From: WACF01 sp040880205
GTDB lineage: Bacteria > Pseudomonadota > Gammaproteobacteria > Pseudomonadales > Cellvibrionaceae
Assembly: GCA_040880205.1 (NCBI GenBank)
Contig: JBBDIU010000043.1
Location: forward strand, 1-40,453
Direction of reading: 5' to 3'
DNA length: 40,453 nt
Shown: positions 16,201 through 24,020 of the stretch, piece after piece
How positions within the stretch are numbered: position 1 is the first letter of the stretch
Layout: the number at the start of each line of letters is the position of its first letter
Program-made: the position numbers and the translations under genes
Notes under the pieces: model-generated
The model's input: the letters and a program-made list of their open reading frames with translations, nothing else
What the model was told of the DNA's origin: nothing
Databases searched by the model: none

Positions 16201-16373
16201 TTCTACAAGCACTGTGCCTGGTCTTGGTTATCGAAGGCGTAATGCCTTTTCTCTATCCCAATCGGTGGCGCCAGTTGGCGGCAATGCTCGCCACGATGGA
16301 TGATAAAAAATTGCGCATCATGGGGCTGACTTCCATGGTGATTGGTGTCGGACTTTTATATTTAACGCGCTGA
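16188..16373 (+). CDS. DUF2065 (YjeT-like) small membrane protein
   Basis: 61-residue inner-membrane protein with two hydrophobic helices, about residues 5-22 (LLQALCLVLVIEGVMPFL) and 43-60 (IMGLTSMVIGVGLLYLTR), joined by a polar loop containing YPNRWRQLAAML. This is the YjeT/DUF2065 pattern, and YjeT sits between hflC and purA in many gammaproteobacteria, as here. The function of the family is not established; the link to HflKC is only positional. The start is the third of three near-identical ATG-containing copies. It is followed 13 bp later by hisZ. Confidence 0.85.
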   Translation: MWKELLQALCLVLVIEGVMPFLYPNRWRQLAAMLATMDDKKLRIMGLTSMVIGVGLLYLTR

Positions 16374-16386
16374 AGAAGGCTCGGAA

Positions 16387-17571
16387 ATGACTTACGCAGA
16401 TCGCTGGCTACTGCCCGACGGCGTGGAAGAAATCCTTCCCGCCGAAGCGCGGCAGATTGAAACCTTGCGCCGCCGCCTGCTGGACCTGTACCGGTGCTGG
16501 GGTTACGACCTGGTTATTCCACCGCTGGTGGAGTTTACGGATTCGCTGCTCATCGGCTTGGGTCGGGATCTGGATCTGCTCACCTTTAAACTGACGGACC
16601 AGCTGTCTGGGCGAACCCTGGGGGTGCGGGCCGATATTACTCCGCAGACCGCTCGCATGGATGCCCACAGTTTGACGCTCCAAGGCGCCAACCGCCTCTG
16701 CTATGCTGGCCACGTCCTGCACACCAAGCCGAAAACGCCCTTGGCCACCCGCTCACCCATTCTTTCCGGAGCCGAACTGTACGGCGAAGCGGGATTGGGA
16801 GCTGATGTCGAAGTGATTTCATTGCTCTTGGAATCCCTGCAAACGCTCGGCTTGAATAATGCCTCTGTGGAAATCGGGCACGTTGGCATTTACCGCGCCC
16901 TTATCGACGCCGCCGGCCTCAATGCCCCTCAGCAGGACACTTTATTTGACCTCTTGCAGCGCAAGGCGGCGGCGGAAATGCGCGCGTGGGTTCAGGGCAA
17001 TATTGCTGATCCGGTTCTTGCCAATATTTTGCAGCAGTTGCCGCGCTTGGCGGGTAGTCGGGATTCGCTGCGCGAAGCCAAACAGGCACTCGGCAAGGCA
17101 CCCGCGGCGGTCATCGACGCCGTGACTCAATTGGAAACACTTGCCGACTTGGTGAGCCAGCGCTATCCCCAGGCGCAACTTTATTTCGACTTGAGCGAGT
17201 TGCACAGTTTTACCTACCACACCGGGCTGTGGTTCGCGGCATTTGCGCCTGGCTACGGGCGCGCGCTTGCCACTGGCGGACGCTACGATGACGTCGGCGC
17301 GGTATTTGGCCGGGCGCGTCCCGCCACCGGTTTTCACATTGATGTTACCGCTCTCAATCGCCTGCTCAACATTGCGGTGGAGAATCCACCGGGTATTTAT
17401 GCTCCAGCCAGTGAAGATCCGCGACAATGGCAGGCCATTCAAGCGCTGCGCGCCGCTGGCGAAACCGTCGTGACCGGATTTGCCGGCGAACAGGTGCGGC
17501 TCGATGAAATCGATTGTGATCGTCAGTTGGTTTTAAACGAAGGTGAGTATCGGGTGGTAGCCTGGGCGTAG
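16387..17571 (+). CDS. hisZ: ATP phosphoribosyltransferase regulatory subunit HisZ
   Basis: Catalytically inactive histidyl-tRNA synthetase paralogue that forms an octamer with short-form HisG and gives it histidine feedback control, at the first step of histidine synthesis. The 394-residue protein shows the class II synthetase-like parts LPDGVEEILPAEA, RADITPQTARMD, LCYAGHVLHTKP and the late ALATGGRYDDVGAVFGRARPATGF. It lacks the HisRS C-terminal anticodon-binding domain. The neighbour pair hisZ-purA after hflC is conserved in Pseudomonas-like genomes. The start ATG at 16387 is in a tight operon with DUF2065. Confidence 0.94.
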   Translation: MTYADRWLLPDGVEEILPAEARQIETLRRRLLDLYRCWGYDLVIPPLVEFTDSLLIGLGRDLDLLTFKLTDQLSGRTLGVRADITPQTARMDAHSLTLQGANRLCYAGHVLHTKPKTPLATRSPILSGAELYGEAGLGADVEVISLLLESLQTLGLNNASVEIGHVGIYRALIDAAGLNAPQQDTLFDLLQRKAAAEMRAWVQGNIADPVLANILQQLPRLAGSRDSLREAKQALGKAPAAVIDAVTQLETLADLVSQRYPQAQLYFDLSELHSFTYHTGLWFAAFAPGYGRALATGGRYDDVGAVFGRARPATGFHIDVTALNRLLNIAVENPPGIYAPASEDPRQWQAIQALRAAGETVVTGFAGEQVRLDEIDCDRQLVLNEGEYRVVAWA

Positions 17572-17626
17572 GGTCCGCACTCACTTTTCCATTCATTCAT
17601 TTTTTGTTGTAGAGAGCTGTCGGGCA

Positions 17627-18919
17627 ATGGGCAAAAACGTCGTTGTGATTGGAACCCAGTGGGGAGATGAAGGCAAGGGCAAGGTCGTTGATCTGCTGAC
17701 CGAACAAGTGTCCACCGTGGTGCGGTTTCAAGGTGGCCACAACGCGGGCCATACCTTGGTGATCGATGGCAAGAAAACTGTCCTGCACCTTATTCCCTCA
17801 GGGATCTTGCGTGATCGAGTCAGTTGCTTGATCGGCAACGGCGTCGTGCTATCGCCCGAGGCACTGCTTCACGAAATCGCTCACCTGGAGGAACAGGGGG
17901 TTCCGGTTCGCGAATGCCTGCGTCTGTCCCCGGCCTGTCCACTCATACTGCCCTCCCATGTTGCCCTGGATCAGGCCCGCGAAACGGCCCTGGGTAGCGG
18001 GAAAATAGGCACCACGGGTCGCGGCATCGGTCCCGCCTACGAAGACAAAGCCGCGCGTCGCGGATTGCGCTTGGGTGATCTGTTGAACGCGGAACGCTTT
18101 GCCGCCAAGCTCAAGGACCTACTTAGCTATCACAACTTCATGTTGAGCCAATATTACGGCGTTGACCCCATCGACTATGATGTGACGCTCCAGCAAGCAA
18201 TCGTCTGGGGCGAGCAGTTGCGGCCCATGGTGGCCGACGTGGTCGGACTGCTGCATCAGGCCCGTTGCCGTGGTGACAACATCCTGTTCGAAGGCGCCCA
18301 GGGCTCCCTGCTCGACATTGATCACGGCACTTACCCTTTTGTGACCTCCTCCAACACCACCGCCGGTGGTACCGCGACCGGTTCCGGTGTCGGACCCTTA
18401 TACCTGGACTATGTACTGGGGATTACCAAGGCCTACACCACCCGCGTCGGGTCGGGACCTTTCCCCACCGAACTAAGCTGCAAGATCGGTAAACACTTGG
18501 GCGAGAAAGGCCATGAATTCGGTGCGACCACCGGGCGTGAACGGCGCACTGGCTGGTTCGATGCGGTTGCGGTGCGATACGCCACTCAAATCAACTCCAT
18601 CTCTGGGCTATGCCTAACCAAGTTGGATGTTCTCGATGGAATGGAAACCGTCAAAATCTGTGTTGCCTACCAGGATGATCGGGGGGACCCTATTTCCATT
18701 CCCTTCGACGCCGAAGGCTGGGCAAACGTGGTACCCGTCTACGAGGAAATGGCTGGTTGGCAGGACTCAACGGTGGGAGCGAAGACCATGGAAGAACTGC
18801 CGGCAACCGCCGTGGCTTACCTAAAACGCCTGGAAGAGCTGGTCGGTGCGCCGATTGATATTGTATCGACCGGGCCCGACCGGGTGGAGACGATTATCCT
18901 GCGGCATCCTTTTGCCTGA
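17627..18919 (+). CDS. purA: Adenylosuccinate synthetase PurA
   Basis: GTP-dependent synthesis of adenylosuccinate from IMP and aspartate, the committed step to AMP; cytosolic homodimer. 430 residues, the normal bacterial length. Motifs: GTQWGDEGKGKVVD at the N-terminus (phosphate loop with catalytic Asp), GGHNAGHT, GIGPAYEDKAARRGLR, EGAQGSLLDIDHGTYPFVTS and TTGRERRTGWFD. The ATG at 17627 lies 55 bp after hisZ. No strong terminator on the plus strand follows; the hairpin at 19000-19018 has its T-run on the other strand. Confidence 0.97.
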   Translation: MGKNVVVIGTQWGDEGKGKVVDLLTEQVSTVVRFQGGHNAGHTLVIDGKKTVLHLIPSGILRDRVSCLIGNGVVLSPEALLHEIAHLEEQGVPVRECLRLSPACPLILPSHVALDQARETALGSGKIGTTGRGIGPAYEDKAARRGLRLGDLLNAERFAAKLKDLLSYHNFMLSQYYGVDPIDYDVTLQQAIVWGEQLRPMVADVVGLLHQARCRGDNILFEGAQGSLLDIDHGTYPFVTSSNTTAGGTATGSGVGPLYLDYVLGITKAYTTRVGSGPFPTELSCKIGKHLGEKGHEFGATTGRERRTGWFDAVAVRYATQINSISGLCLTKLDVLDGMETVKICVAYQDDRGDPISIPFDAEGWANVVPVYEEMAGWQDSTVGAKTMEELPATAVAYLKRLEELVGAPIDIVSTGPDRVETIILRHPFA

Positions 18920-18992
18920 GGCCCCCTTACTTTTAGGTGACGTGGGTATCAGGTGACCTTGGTTTTGAGATGGCGTTGGTTTCTTGGCGGGC

Positions 18993-19018
18993 AAAAAAAG
19001 CCCGTCGGGGGGACGGGC
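18993..19018 (-). terminator. Intrinsic terminator of the first miniprotein gene
   Basis: On the minus strand GCCCGTC, a 5-nt loop and GACGGGC are followed by seven Ts. The stem is identical to that of the terminator at 19448-19474. Confidence 0.85.
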
Positions 19019-19075
19019 AAAGAGCTAGAAGTGAGAGGTATCTAACGGGGTAAAACTTCGGTGCAAAATTGGGAA

Positions 19076-19177
19076 TTAAGCCTTTAGGGTAAATTTGCCC
19101 GTTTTAAGGAACAAATCTTCGTAGGCGATAAGGCCCAAAAGTGCGAAATAGATTCCAAATGAAGTTGCTACGATCAT
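19076..19177 (-). CDS. 33-residue single-pass membrane miniprotein, copy 1
   Basis: ATG at 19177 preceded by a near-perfect AAGGAGGT (19186-19192, seven-base spacer); stop at 19076. One hydrophobic segment (about residues 2-19) containing GIYFALLGLIAYED, then a short basic tail rich in Lys, Phe and Leu. The core IYFALLGL-x-A-aromatic-ED is shared with the gene at 19567, and most codon differences in the core are synonymous or conservative, which argues for real coding. It has its own promoter (19223-19251) with a LysR-type box and its own terminator. I do not recognise the family. It should lie in the inner membrane; it could be a subunit stabiliser or a stress peptide. Confidence 0.8.
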   Translation of the reverse strand: MIVATSFGIYFALLGLIAYEDLFLKTGKFTLKA

Positions 19178-19222
19178 GGCCTGTACCTCCTTGGGATTGC
19201 CTGACTAACTAACTTGCCACTT

Positions 19223-19251
19223 ACTATAGGGTTCGAAGTGATATGTTTCAA
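19223..19251 (-). promoter_or_regulatory. Promoter of miniprotein gene 1
   Basis: On the minus strand TTGAAA (19246-19251), a 17-nt spacer and TATAGT (19223-19228). Start expected near 19216, giving a leader of about 39 nt. Confidence 0.75.
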
Positions 19252-19273
19252 ATGGTAGAAAATCATCATATAA

Positions 19274-19288
19274 ATGAATGTAATTCAT
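19274..19288 (-). promoter_or_regulatory. LysR-type box upstream of miniprotein gene 1
   Basis: ATGAATGTAATTCAT on the plus strand fits ATGAR-N5-TTCAT (T-N11-A). Its centre is about 65 bp upstream of the predicted start, the classical LysR-type recognition position for activation. Confidence 0.65.
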
Positions 19289-19447
19289 AATAGCTTCCCT
19301 GCCACGCTTCGCACCTGAAACTCAAACACTTGCGCCATAGAACGCCTCTTGCCAGCTTGTGTTGACCGGATTTGCCCATCTTTACCCCCGTTGTCATTTC
19401 TTGGCGATTACGCTTGGGGGCGGGCAGGATTAGCGGGAGGAGCGGAC

Positions 19448-19474
19448 AAAAAAAAGCCCGTCAGGGCGACGGGC
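19448..19474 (-). terminator. Intrinsic terminator of the second miniprotein gene
   Basis: On the minus strand GCCCGTC, a 5-nt loop and GACGGGC are followed by eight Ts. The stem is the same as in the terminator at 18993-19018. The stretch between this terminator and the box at 19288 holds nothing I can identify. Confidence 0.85.
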
Positions 19475-19566
19475 ATAAAACACTTGGAAGTGATGGAACC
19501 AGAGGAGACTGACTTTCACTTACAGGGCTAGAAGCGTTAACTCACAAGACTAAGGGTTTACCAAAT

Positions 19567-19665
19567 TCAGGCGTTGAAACGGAACTCGTCATTGTTCTGG
19601 CGGACATCTTCCCAGGCGACCAATCCCAAAAGGGCGAAGTAAATAGCGAAAATTGCCAGTAACAT
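19567..19665 (-). CDS. 32-residue single-pass membrane miniprotein, copy 2
   Basis: ATG at 19665 with CAGGAG about nine bases upstream; stop at 19567. One hydrophobic segment (about residues 2-18) containing AIYFALLGLVAWED, then a polar tail with Arg, Gln, Asn, Asp and Glu. It is paralogous to the gene at 19076: 11 of 13 core residues are identical, with five synonymous codon changes, while the tails differ in charge (basic in copy 1, mixed to acidic here). It has the same promoter, box and terminator architecture as copy 1. Family not recognised. A different tail on a shared membrane helix suggests related but not identical partners. Confidence 0.8.
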   Translation of the reverse strand: MLLAIFAIYFALLGLVAWEDVRQNNDEFRFNA

Positions 19666-19730
19666 ATCCTTGATCTCCTGTTGCCCACCTGGCCGAGTCA
19701 TTTCAGCGCGGCGTTAAGCTCATGTGGTGT

Positions 19731-19759
19731 AATGTAGCGCCGGAGCTGTTATGTTTCAA
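19731..19759 (-). promoter_or_regulatory. Promoter of miniprotein gene 2
   Basis: On the minus strand TTGAAA (19754-19759), a 17-nt spacer and TACATT (19731-19736). Start expected near 19724. Geometry is identical to promoter 1. Confidence 0.7.
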
Positions 19760-19781
19760 ATGATGACAACTCATCAATGAA

Positions 19782-19796
19782 ATGAATTTAGTTCAT
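19782..19796 (-). promoter_or_regulatory. LysR-type box upstream of miniprotein gene 2
   Basis: ATGAATTTAGTTCAT on the plus strand, again ATGAR-N5-TTCAT, 22 bp from the -35 hexamer exactly as in copy 1, and centred near -65. Confidence 0.65.
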
Positions 19797-19933
19797 ATTA
19801 CTCTGCCATTTAGCGGATCTTTACGCGAGCTCACAAAAATTGATTCCCTGAGACTACAAGCGGTGTTGTGCGCGTCCGCGCAAAGCTTAAGGAGCACAAG
19901 ATAGTCTTTTAACTTGCGTCGGTAGCTATTATT

Positions 19934-19948
19934 ATGAGCAAAATTCAT
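19934..19948 (+). promoter_or_regulatory. LysR-type box before the regulator gene
   Basis: ATGAGCAAAATTCAT fits the same ATGAR-N5-TTCAT pattern. It lies 20 bp before the regulator's start codon, over a possible TATTAT -10 (19930-19935), a position that would suit negative autoregulation. Confidence 0.6.
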
Positions 19949-19967
19949 AGCGCGGAGACAGAGTCTT

Positions 19968-21011
19968 TTGGATACCCGGCAATTATCCCGAATCGATCTC
20001 AACCTGTTGGTAGCCTTGCAGGTACTCATTGAAGAATGCAATGTATCCAAGGCGGCCGAGCGGCTCTTTATCACCCAGTCCGCCATGAGCAAAACCCTGG
20101 GCCGGCTGCGCGAGCTGTTTGAGGATCCGCTGTTTACCCGCAGTTCCCACGGCATGATTCCCACCCCGCGCGCGCTGGAAATCCAGAAAAAACTCGCTGT
20201 GTTGCTGCGCGAGGTGCAAGACCTTGTTGCGGACCATGATTTTGATCCCTGGACCTTTCGCGGCGAATTCAAAGTGGCAATTCCCGAATACGTGGGCATG
20301 GCCATTTTGCCGTCGCTGTTGGAAGAGCTGCAGCAGGAGGCGCCGCACATTCGCATCGTGGCCATCAGTCGTATCGAACACCAGTTGGAACAACTGGCCA
20401 GCGGTGACCTGGATTTTGCGATCCACGTAAAGTACGCGCACTACGGCTCGGATTTCACCGTGGATCCCATCGCCAGCATGCCGCCAGTGCTGCTGGTCCG
20501 TCAGGCGCACCCGCTGCGGGTGTCAAAGCACGAATTGAAAACCCCAGCGGACTTGCGCCACGTGGTGGAGAACTACCCGCAAGTGGGTTGGTACGTGCCC
20601 GACATGGAAGAACTGGACTTTTTCCAGCGCGGCTTCGGTCAGCGCGAGGGTACCGCTCGCCAGTCGGGTCCCCGGGGCGAAATTGTCTTTGAAACCTCGC
20701 ACATGTTCTCCGCCATCGAAGTCATCAAGCGCACCAACTGCGTACTGTTCGGCCCGCCGCTAATCACCCGTCACCCGCTATTGGGCGTCGGGGTGGCGAG
20801 CATGCGCCTGCCGGTGAAGGAGGAGTACTTTTTCCACTATGTGCTGGCCACCCACAAACGTCTGGATACATCGCCGGTACACCAGTGGTTGCGGCAAAAG
20901 ATACTCAACATTGTGCAGCGGGCGGAAAACGAGAAGGAAAGTGGGGATCCCTACAGCGATTATCAGGTGGGCCGCGATATTGGATTCTACGGACCACCGC
21001 GCAGGTCTTGA
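19968..21011 (+). CDS. LysR-type transcriptional regulator
   Basis: 347-residue LysR-family protein. The N-terminal winged helix-turn-helix (about residues 5-65) reads DLNLLVALQVLIEECNVSKA, then AERLFITQSAMSKTLGRLR and DPLFTRSSHGMIPT. A linker helix and the periplasmic-binding-protein-like effector domain follow (about 95-310). The TTG start at 19968 has GGAG ten bases upstream; no better ATG exists. The class resembles LeuO/NodD-like members. Effector unknown. It is divergent from the two miniprotein genes, and all three units carry the same 15-bp T-N11-A box, so it is very likely their regulator. The C-terminus is somewhat longer than usual and rich in charged residues. Confidence 0.93.
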   Translation: MDTRQLSRIDLNLLVALQVLIEECNVSKAAERLFITQSAMSKTLGRLRELFEDPLFTRSSHGMIPTPRALEIQKKLAVLLREVQDLVADHDFDPWTFRGEFKVAIPEYVGMAILPSLLEELQQEAPHIRIVAISRIEHQLEQLASGDLDFAIHVKYAHYGSDFTVDPIASMPPVLLVRQAHPLRVSKHELKTPADLRHVVENYPQVGWYVPDMEELDFFQRGFGQREGTARQSGPRGEIVFETSHMFSAIEVIKRTNCVLFGPPLITRHPLLGVGVASMRLPVKEEYFFHYVLATHKRLDTSPVHQWLRQKILNIVQRAENEKESGDPYSDYQVGRDIGFYGPPRRS

Positions 21012-21018
21012 ATGGCCT

Positions 21019-22377
21019 CTAAGTTTTGGTGAAATATCCGGGCAAGGCGCCCGGCAAGGTAACTGTAAATGCAGCGCCGCCAAGGTCGGCGGTATTTATC
21101 GACAAGCTGCCCCGATAACTGCTGACAATATCCACCGCGACGGCCAAACCGATTCCTTGTCCCGGAGTGGCCATATCGACCCGGGCCCCGCGTTCCAGAA
21201 TGGTGTGTCGCTGTTCCGGGGCAATACCCGGGCCGTCGTCCTCGACGCGAATGACCAGTTGATTCCGCTCCTGGCGGGCACTGATCAGCACTTTGCCGCG
21301 ACAGTACTTGAAGGCGTTTTCCACCAGATTGCCCAGCAGCTCCAACAAATCCCGCTCGTCGCCCGCGAAAACACAATCGCCCCCTATCGCCATCTCGCTA
21401 TCGATCGACTTGACCCGATACACCTTGCGCAGTGAGTCAACCAGCCGTCCAACCAGTGGGGCGAGGTGGACGGTTTTGCCGGGAATGCCGGCGTTGCCGA
21501 TAACGGCGCGCTTTAACTGGTGATCCACTATCTGCCTCATCCGTTCGATTTGCTCGGAAATGGTGCGGGTGGAATCGGAACTCCCGGATTGCAAACTGCC
21601 TTGGATAAGCGAGAGCGGGGTTTTCAGGCTGTGCGCCAGGTCGTCCATGGTGTGACGGTAGCGCTCCCGTTGACTGCGCTCACTGTTCAACACTTGATTC
21701 AGGTTATCGGTAACGGCCTGGATCTCGCTCGGATAGTCACCTTTGAGCTGGGGTTCGGCCCCCGATTCGATCAAGCGCAGATCGCGGGCCAGCGCTTTTA
21801 ACGGCTTCAATCCCCATTTGAGAATCAGCCCCTGGGTAAGCACGATAAGCACCGCCAGCAAGCCCAGCCAGCGCCACAGTTGCTGGCGGTAGCTGTTTTG
21901 TTCGGCACTGAATGTTTGTTGGTCGTGGAGAATCGATACTCGCAACAGCTGTTCACCTTCCTGGGTCTCCCACACAACGTCATGGGAATAGGAGAACAGG
22001 GAACCCTGATTGCTCGGTGCCACCTCAAAGTTGGTGTTGCCGGGAACGATGGGCGTGCGCGGCAGCCTGGTCTGCAACAGTCGGGCCGAGGGGGAGCGCC
22101 ATACCAACGGATTTTCATCGCTGCTGATCCAGCCGTACAAACCCGAGTCGATGCGGTTCAGGCGTGGTTCCTGGAATTCTTCCGGCATCCACAATTCGCC
22201 TTCGATAAACTCCGCCGCCCCCAGCAGCAGGTAGGCGTGAGCCCTCAGGCGCTCTTCTTCGCCGGACAACAGGCTGCGCCGAAACGCCAGGTCCAGCATG
22301 TAGGCACTGACTCCCAGCAGGATCGGGAGTAACAACAGAGAAGCAAAAAGGAAACGGCCGGCGAGCGAGCGGGGCAT
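21019..22377 (-). CDS. PhoQ-like sensor histidine kinase
   Basis: 452-residue kinase: membrane helix about 10-28, periplasmic sensor about 32-165 (acidic, containing WMPEEFQEPRLNRIDSGLYG and WISSDENPLVWRS, a PhoQ-like layout), second helix about 169-188, HAMP, HisKA with DDLAHSLKTPLSLIQG (His249), and HATPase_c with NLVENAFKYC, DDGPGI and GQGIGLAVAVDI. The H-box DLAHSLKTPL is typical of PhoQ. The start overlaps the stop of the response regulator by one base. It is convergent with the LysR gene, only seven bases apart. Ligand unknown; PhoQ relatives sense divalent cations, cationic peptides or acid. Confidence 0.92.
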   Translation of the reverse strand: MPRSLAGRFLFASLLLLPILLGVSAYMLDLAFRRSLLSGEEERLRAHAYLLLGAAEFIEGELWMPEEFQEPRLNRIDSGLYGWISSDENPLVWRSPSARLLQTRLPRTPIVPGNTNFEVAPSNQGSLFSYSHDVVWETQEGEQLLRVSILHDQQTFSAEQNSYRQQLWRWLGLLAVLIVLTQGLILKWGLKPLKALARDLRLIESGAEPQLKGDYPSEIQAVTDNLNQVLNSERSQRERYRHTMDDLAHSLKTPLSLIQGSLQSGSSDSTRTISEQIERMRQIVDHQLKRAVIGNAGIPGKTVHLAPLVGRLVDSLRKVYRVKSIDSEMAIGGDCVFAGDERDLLELLGNLVENAFKYCRGKVLISARQERNQLVIRVEDDGPGIAPEQRHTILERGARVDMATPGQGIGLAVAVDIVSSYRGSLSINTADLGGAAFTVTLPGALPGYFTKT

Positions 22378-23063
22378 CAGGAAGCGGTTTCTTTGGCCAG
22401 AGTAAACCGGTAGCCCTGGCCACGCACCGTGGCGATGGGCTTCAGGCTGCCGTCCGGGTCCAACTTCTTGCGCAGCCGGCCCACAAATACTTCGATAACA
22501 TTGCTGTCGCGATCAAAGTCCTGAGCGTACAGGTGTTCGGTCAGTTCACTTTTGGAAATAACTTGGCCGGCGTGATGAGCCAGGTATTCCAGCGTATTGT
22601 ATTCATAGCTGGTCAGCTCCAGTTCCCGATTGTTAACACGGACGGTTTTGGCGGCGGTGTCCAGTTGAATCGGGCCGAATGAGAACACCGGGCTGGCGTG
22701 CCCGGAGGAGCGCCGCAGCAGGGCGTTAACACGGGCTCGCAGCTCTTCGTTGTGGAAGGGTTTTACCAGGTAGTCGTCGGCGCCCGCTTCCAGGCCTTCG
22801 ACCTTGTCTTTCCAATTGCCGCGGGCCGTGAGAATCAGGACCGGGTAGCTGAGTTGTTGCTGGCGCCATTGCCTGATCAGGGTGATACCGTCGATCTTGG
22901 GCAGGCCGATGTCCACAATGGCCAGGTCGTAGGGATATTCCTCTCCCAGGTACTGGCCTTCCTTGCCGTCGGCACCGGCATCCACTGTGTAGCCGAGTCC
23001 CCGTAGATAGTCGCTCAACTGCTCGCGCAGTAATTGTTCGTCTTCGACAACCAGTAATCGCAT
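22377..23063 (-). CDS. PhoP-like OmpR-family response regulator
   Basis: 228 residues: receiver domain (about 1-115) with the acidic pair ED, phospho-acceptor Asp51 in AIVDIGLPKIDG and the Lys of VKPFHNEEL; then an OmpR-type winged helix (about 130-225) with ELTSYEYNTLEYLAHHAGQ and RDSNVIEVFVGRLRKKL. It is second to last in a minus-strand operon (glycine-zipper protein, PepSY protein, regulator, kinase). The three phased direct repeats at 24021-24047 before the operon are its likely autoregulatory site. Confidence 0.94.
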   Translation of the reverse strand: MRLLVVEDEQLLREQLSDYLRGLGYTVDAGADGKEGQYLGEEYPYDLAIVDIGLPKIDGITLIRQWRQQQLSYPVLILTARGNWKDKVEGLEAGADDYLVKPFHNEELRARVNALLRRSSGHASPVFSFGPIQLDTAAKTVRVNNRELELTSYEYNTLEYLAHHAGQVISKSELTEHLYAQDFDRDSNVIEVFVGRLRKKLDPDGSLKPIATVRGQGYRFTLAKETAS

Positions 23064-23094
23064 GGGCCGTACCTAGTACTTTTTGGGCGCCGCG

Positions 23095-23388
23095 TCAGCC
23101 GCTGATAACGACCGTTCTAACCCGTCCGTCGTCCTGCAAGATCTTGACACGATAGCGGACACCATCGTCGGTGCGCTCCGTTTCCACTTTGAGGATTTTG
23201 CCGCCGTAGCGGCGTTGGGCGATGCGGGCGGCTTCGGCGGCGCTGGACGCTTTATTTTGCTTTAGCTGTACGCCGGTCAACGCCACCTGTTGATAGCTCT
23301 GCCACTGAACAGCTTGCGCCCAGGCCCCGCCGGGTGCAATACTGGCCAGCAGAACAAAGTACAAAAGCAAGCGATGGCGTATTAGCAT
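23095..23388 (-). CDS. Exported PepSY-domain protein
   Basis: 97 residues: Sec signal peptide (RHRLLLYFVLLASIAPGGAWAQ), then a PepSY-like fold with ASSAAEAARIAQRRYGGKILKVE and VRYRVKILQDDGRVRTVVI. PepSY domains are thought to inhibit or sense periplasmic proteases, and such genes commonly accompany PhoP/PhoQ-like pairs in proteobacteria, often as the induced output. It starts 32 bp after the stop of the glycine-zipper gene and ends 31 bp before the regulator, so it is probably co-transcribed with both. Confidence 0.85.
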   Translation of the reverse strand: MLIRHRLLLYFVLLASIAPGGAWAQAVQWQSYQQVALTGVQLKQNKASSAAEAARIAQRRYGGKILKVETERTDDGVRYRVKILQDDGRVRTVVISG

Positions 23389-23420
23389 GACGGGTCCATT
23401 GGTATTATTCAGAGGCTCCC

Positions 23421-23948
23421 CTAGTATACAGGATCCACCGAAACCGCCACTTTGATACGATCACCCGGATGCCGGTCCATGGTGGTCCGATATTCACTGC
23501 CGTGATAGCGGTAGGAAACATCGTAGCCCACCAGACGCTGTTCGGATTCGTGGCGATAACGGGTTGTACAGCGCTCCACATCGCGATATTCGCTGACGGT
23601 GTGGTGTTCGTTGTTGCGATGGCTGATATCGCGCCCGATGGAAGCACCCAGAACCGCGCCGGCCACGGCACCCACCTGTTTGTTGCGTTTTTTGTGGCCC
23701 AGCTTGTTGCCCACCGCAGCGCCGATAACGCCACCGAGGATGGTGCCGGTGGCGGAACGGTAGGCGCCGCTGTCGCGGTCGTAACGCACGGTTTCCACGT
23801 GGCATTCCTCATAGGGCACCTTGCGAGTGTAGCTTTCGTAAATGGGTCGCGCATCCGTGACCCGCGCGTAGTCGACGTGCCGGTTGCGGTCGGCAAGCGC
23901 AGTGCTGGAAACAGCAAGCAAGACAAGAGCGGTGATTAGTTTGTTCAT
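23421..23948 (-). CDS. Exported glycine-zipper (2TM) outer-membrane-type protein
   Basis: 175 residues: signal peptide ending SSTALAD, a polar region with RKVPYEECHVETVRYD, then a glycine zipper of about 25 residues (TGTILGGVIGAAVGNKLG and GAVAGAVLGASIGRDI, separated by a basic KKRNKQ hinge). A tyrosine/arginine-rich C-terminal half follows (YRDVERCTTRYRHESEQ), ending KVAVSVDPVY. This is the Rick_17kDa_Anti/glycine zipper 2TM arrangement, usually envelope-associated. Four bases of the ribosome site GGAG lie near the start at 23948. It heads the PepSY-regulator-kinase operon. Confidence 0.85.
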   Translation of the reverse strand: MNKLITALVLLAVSSTALADRNRHVDYARVTDARPIYESYTRKVPYEECHVETVRYDRDSGAYRSATGTILGGVIGAAVGNKLGHKKRNKQVGAVAGAVLGASIGRDISHRNNEHHTVSEYRDVERCTTRYRHESEQRLVGYDVSYRYHGSEYRTTMDRHPGDRIKVAVSVDPVY

Positions 23949-24003
23949 CTTCTGACTCCTCTATAGCTCGGGTAAGGTTCCCGTCTGCTGGAAACTCATG
24001 GGC

Positions 24004-24009
24004 AGCCTA
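24004..24009 (-). promoter_or_regulatory. -10 box for the glycine-zipper/PepSY/two-component operon
   Basis: TAGGCT on the minus strand. The third TTCAG repeat overlaps the expected -35 region, as for a class II activator. Confidence 0.35.
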
Positions 24010-24020
24010 GCCCACCCAAC

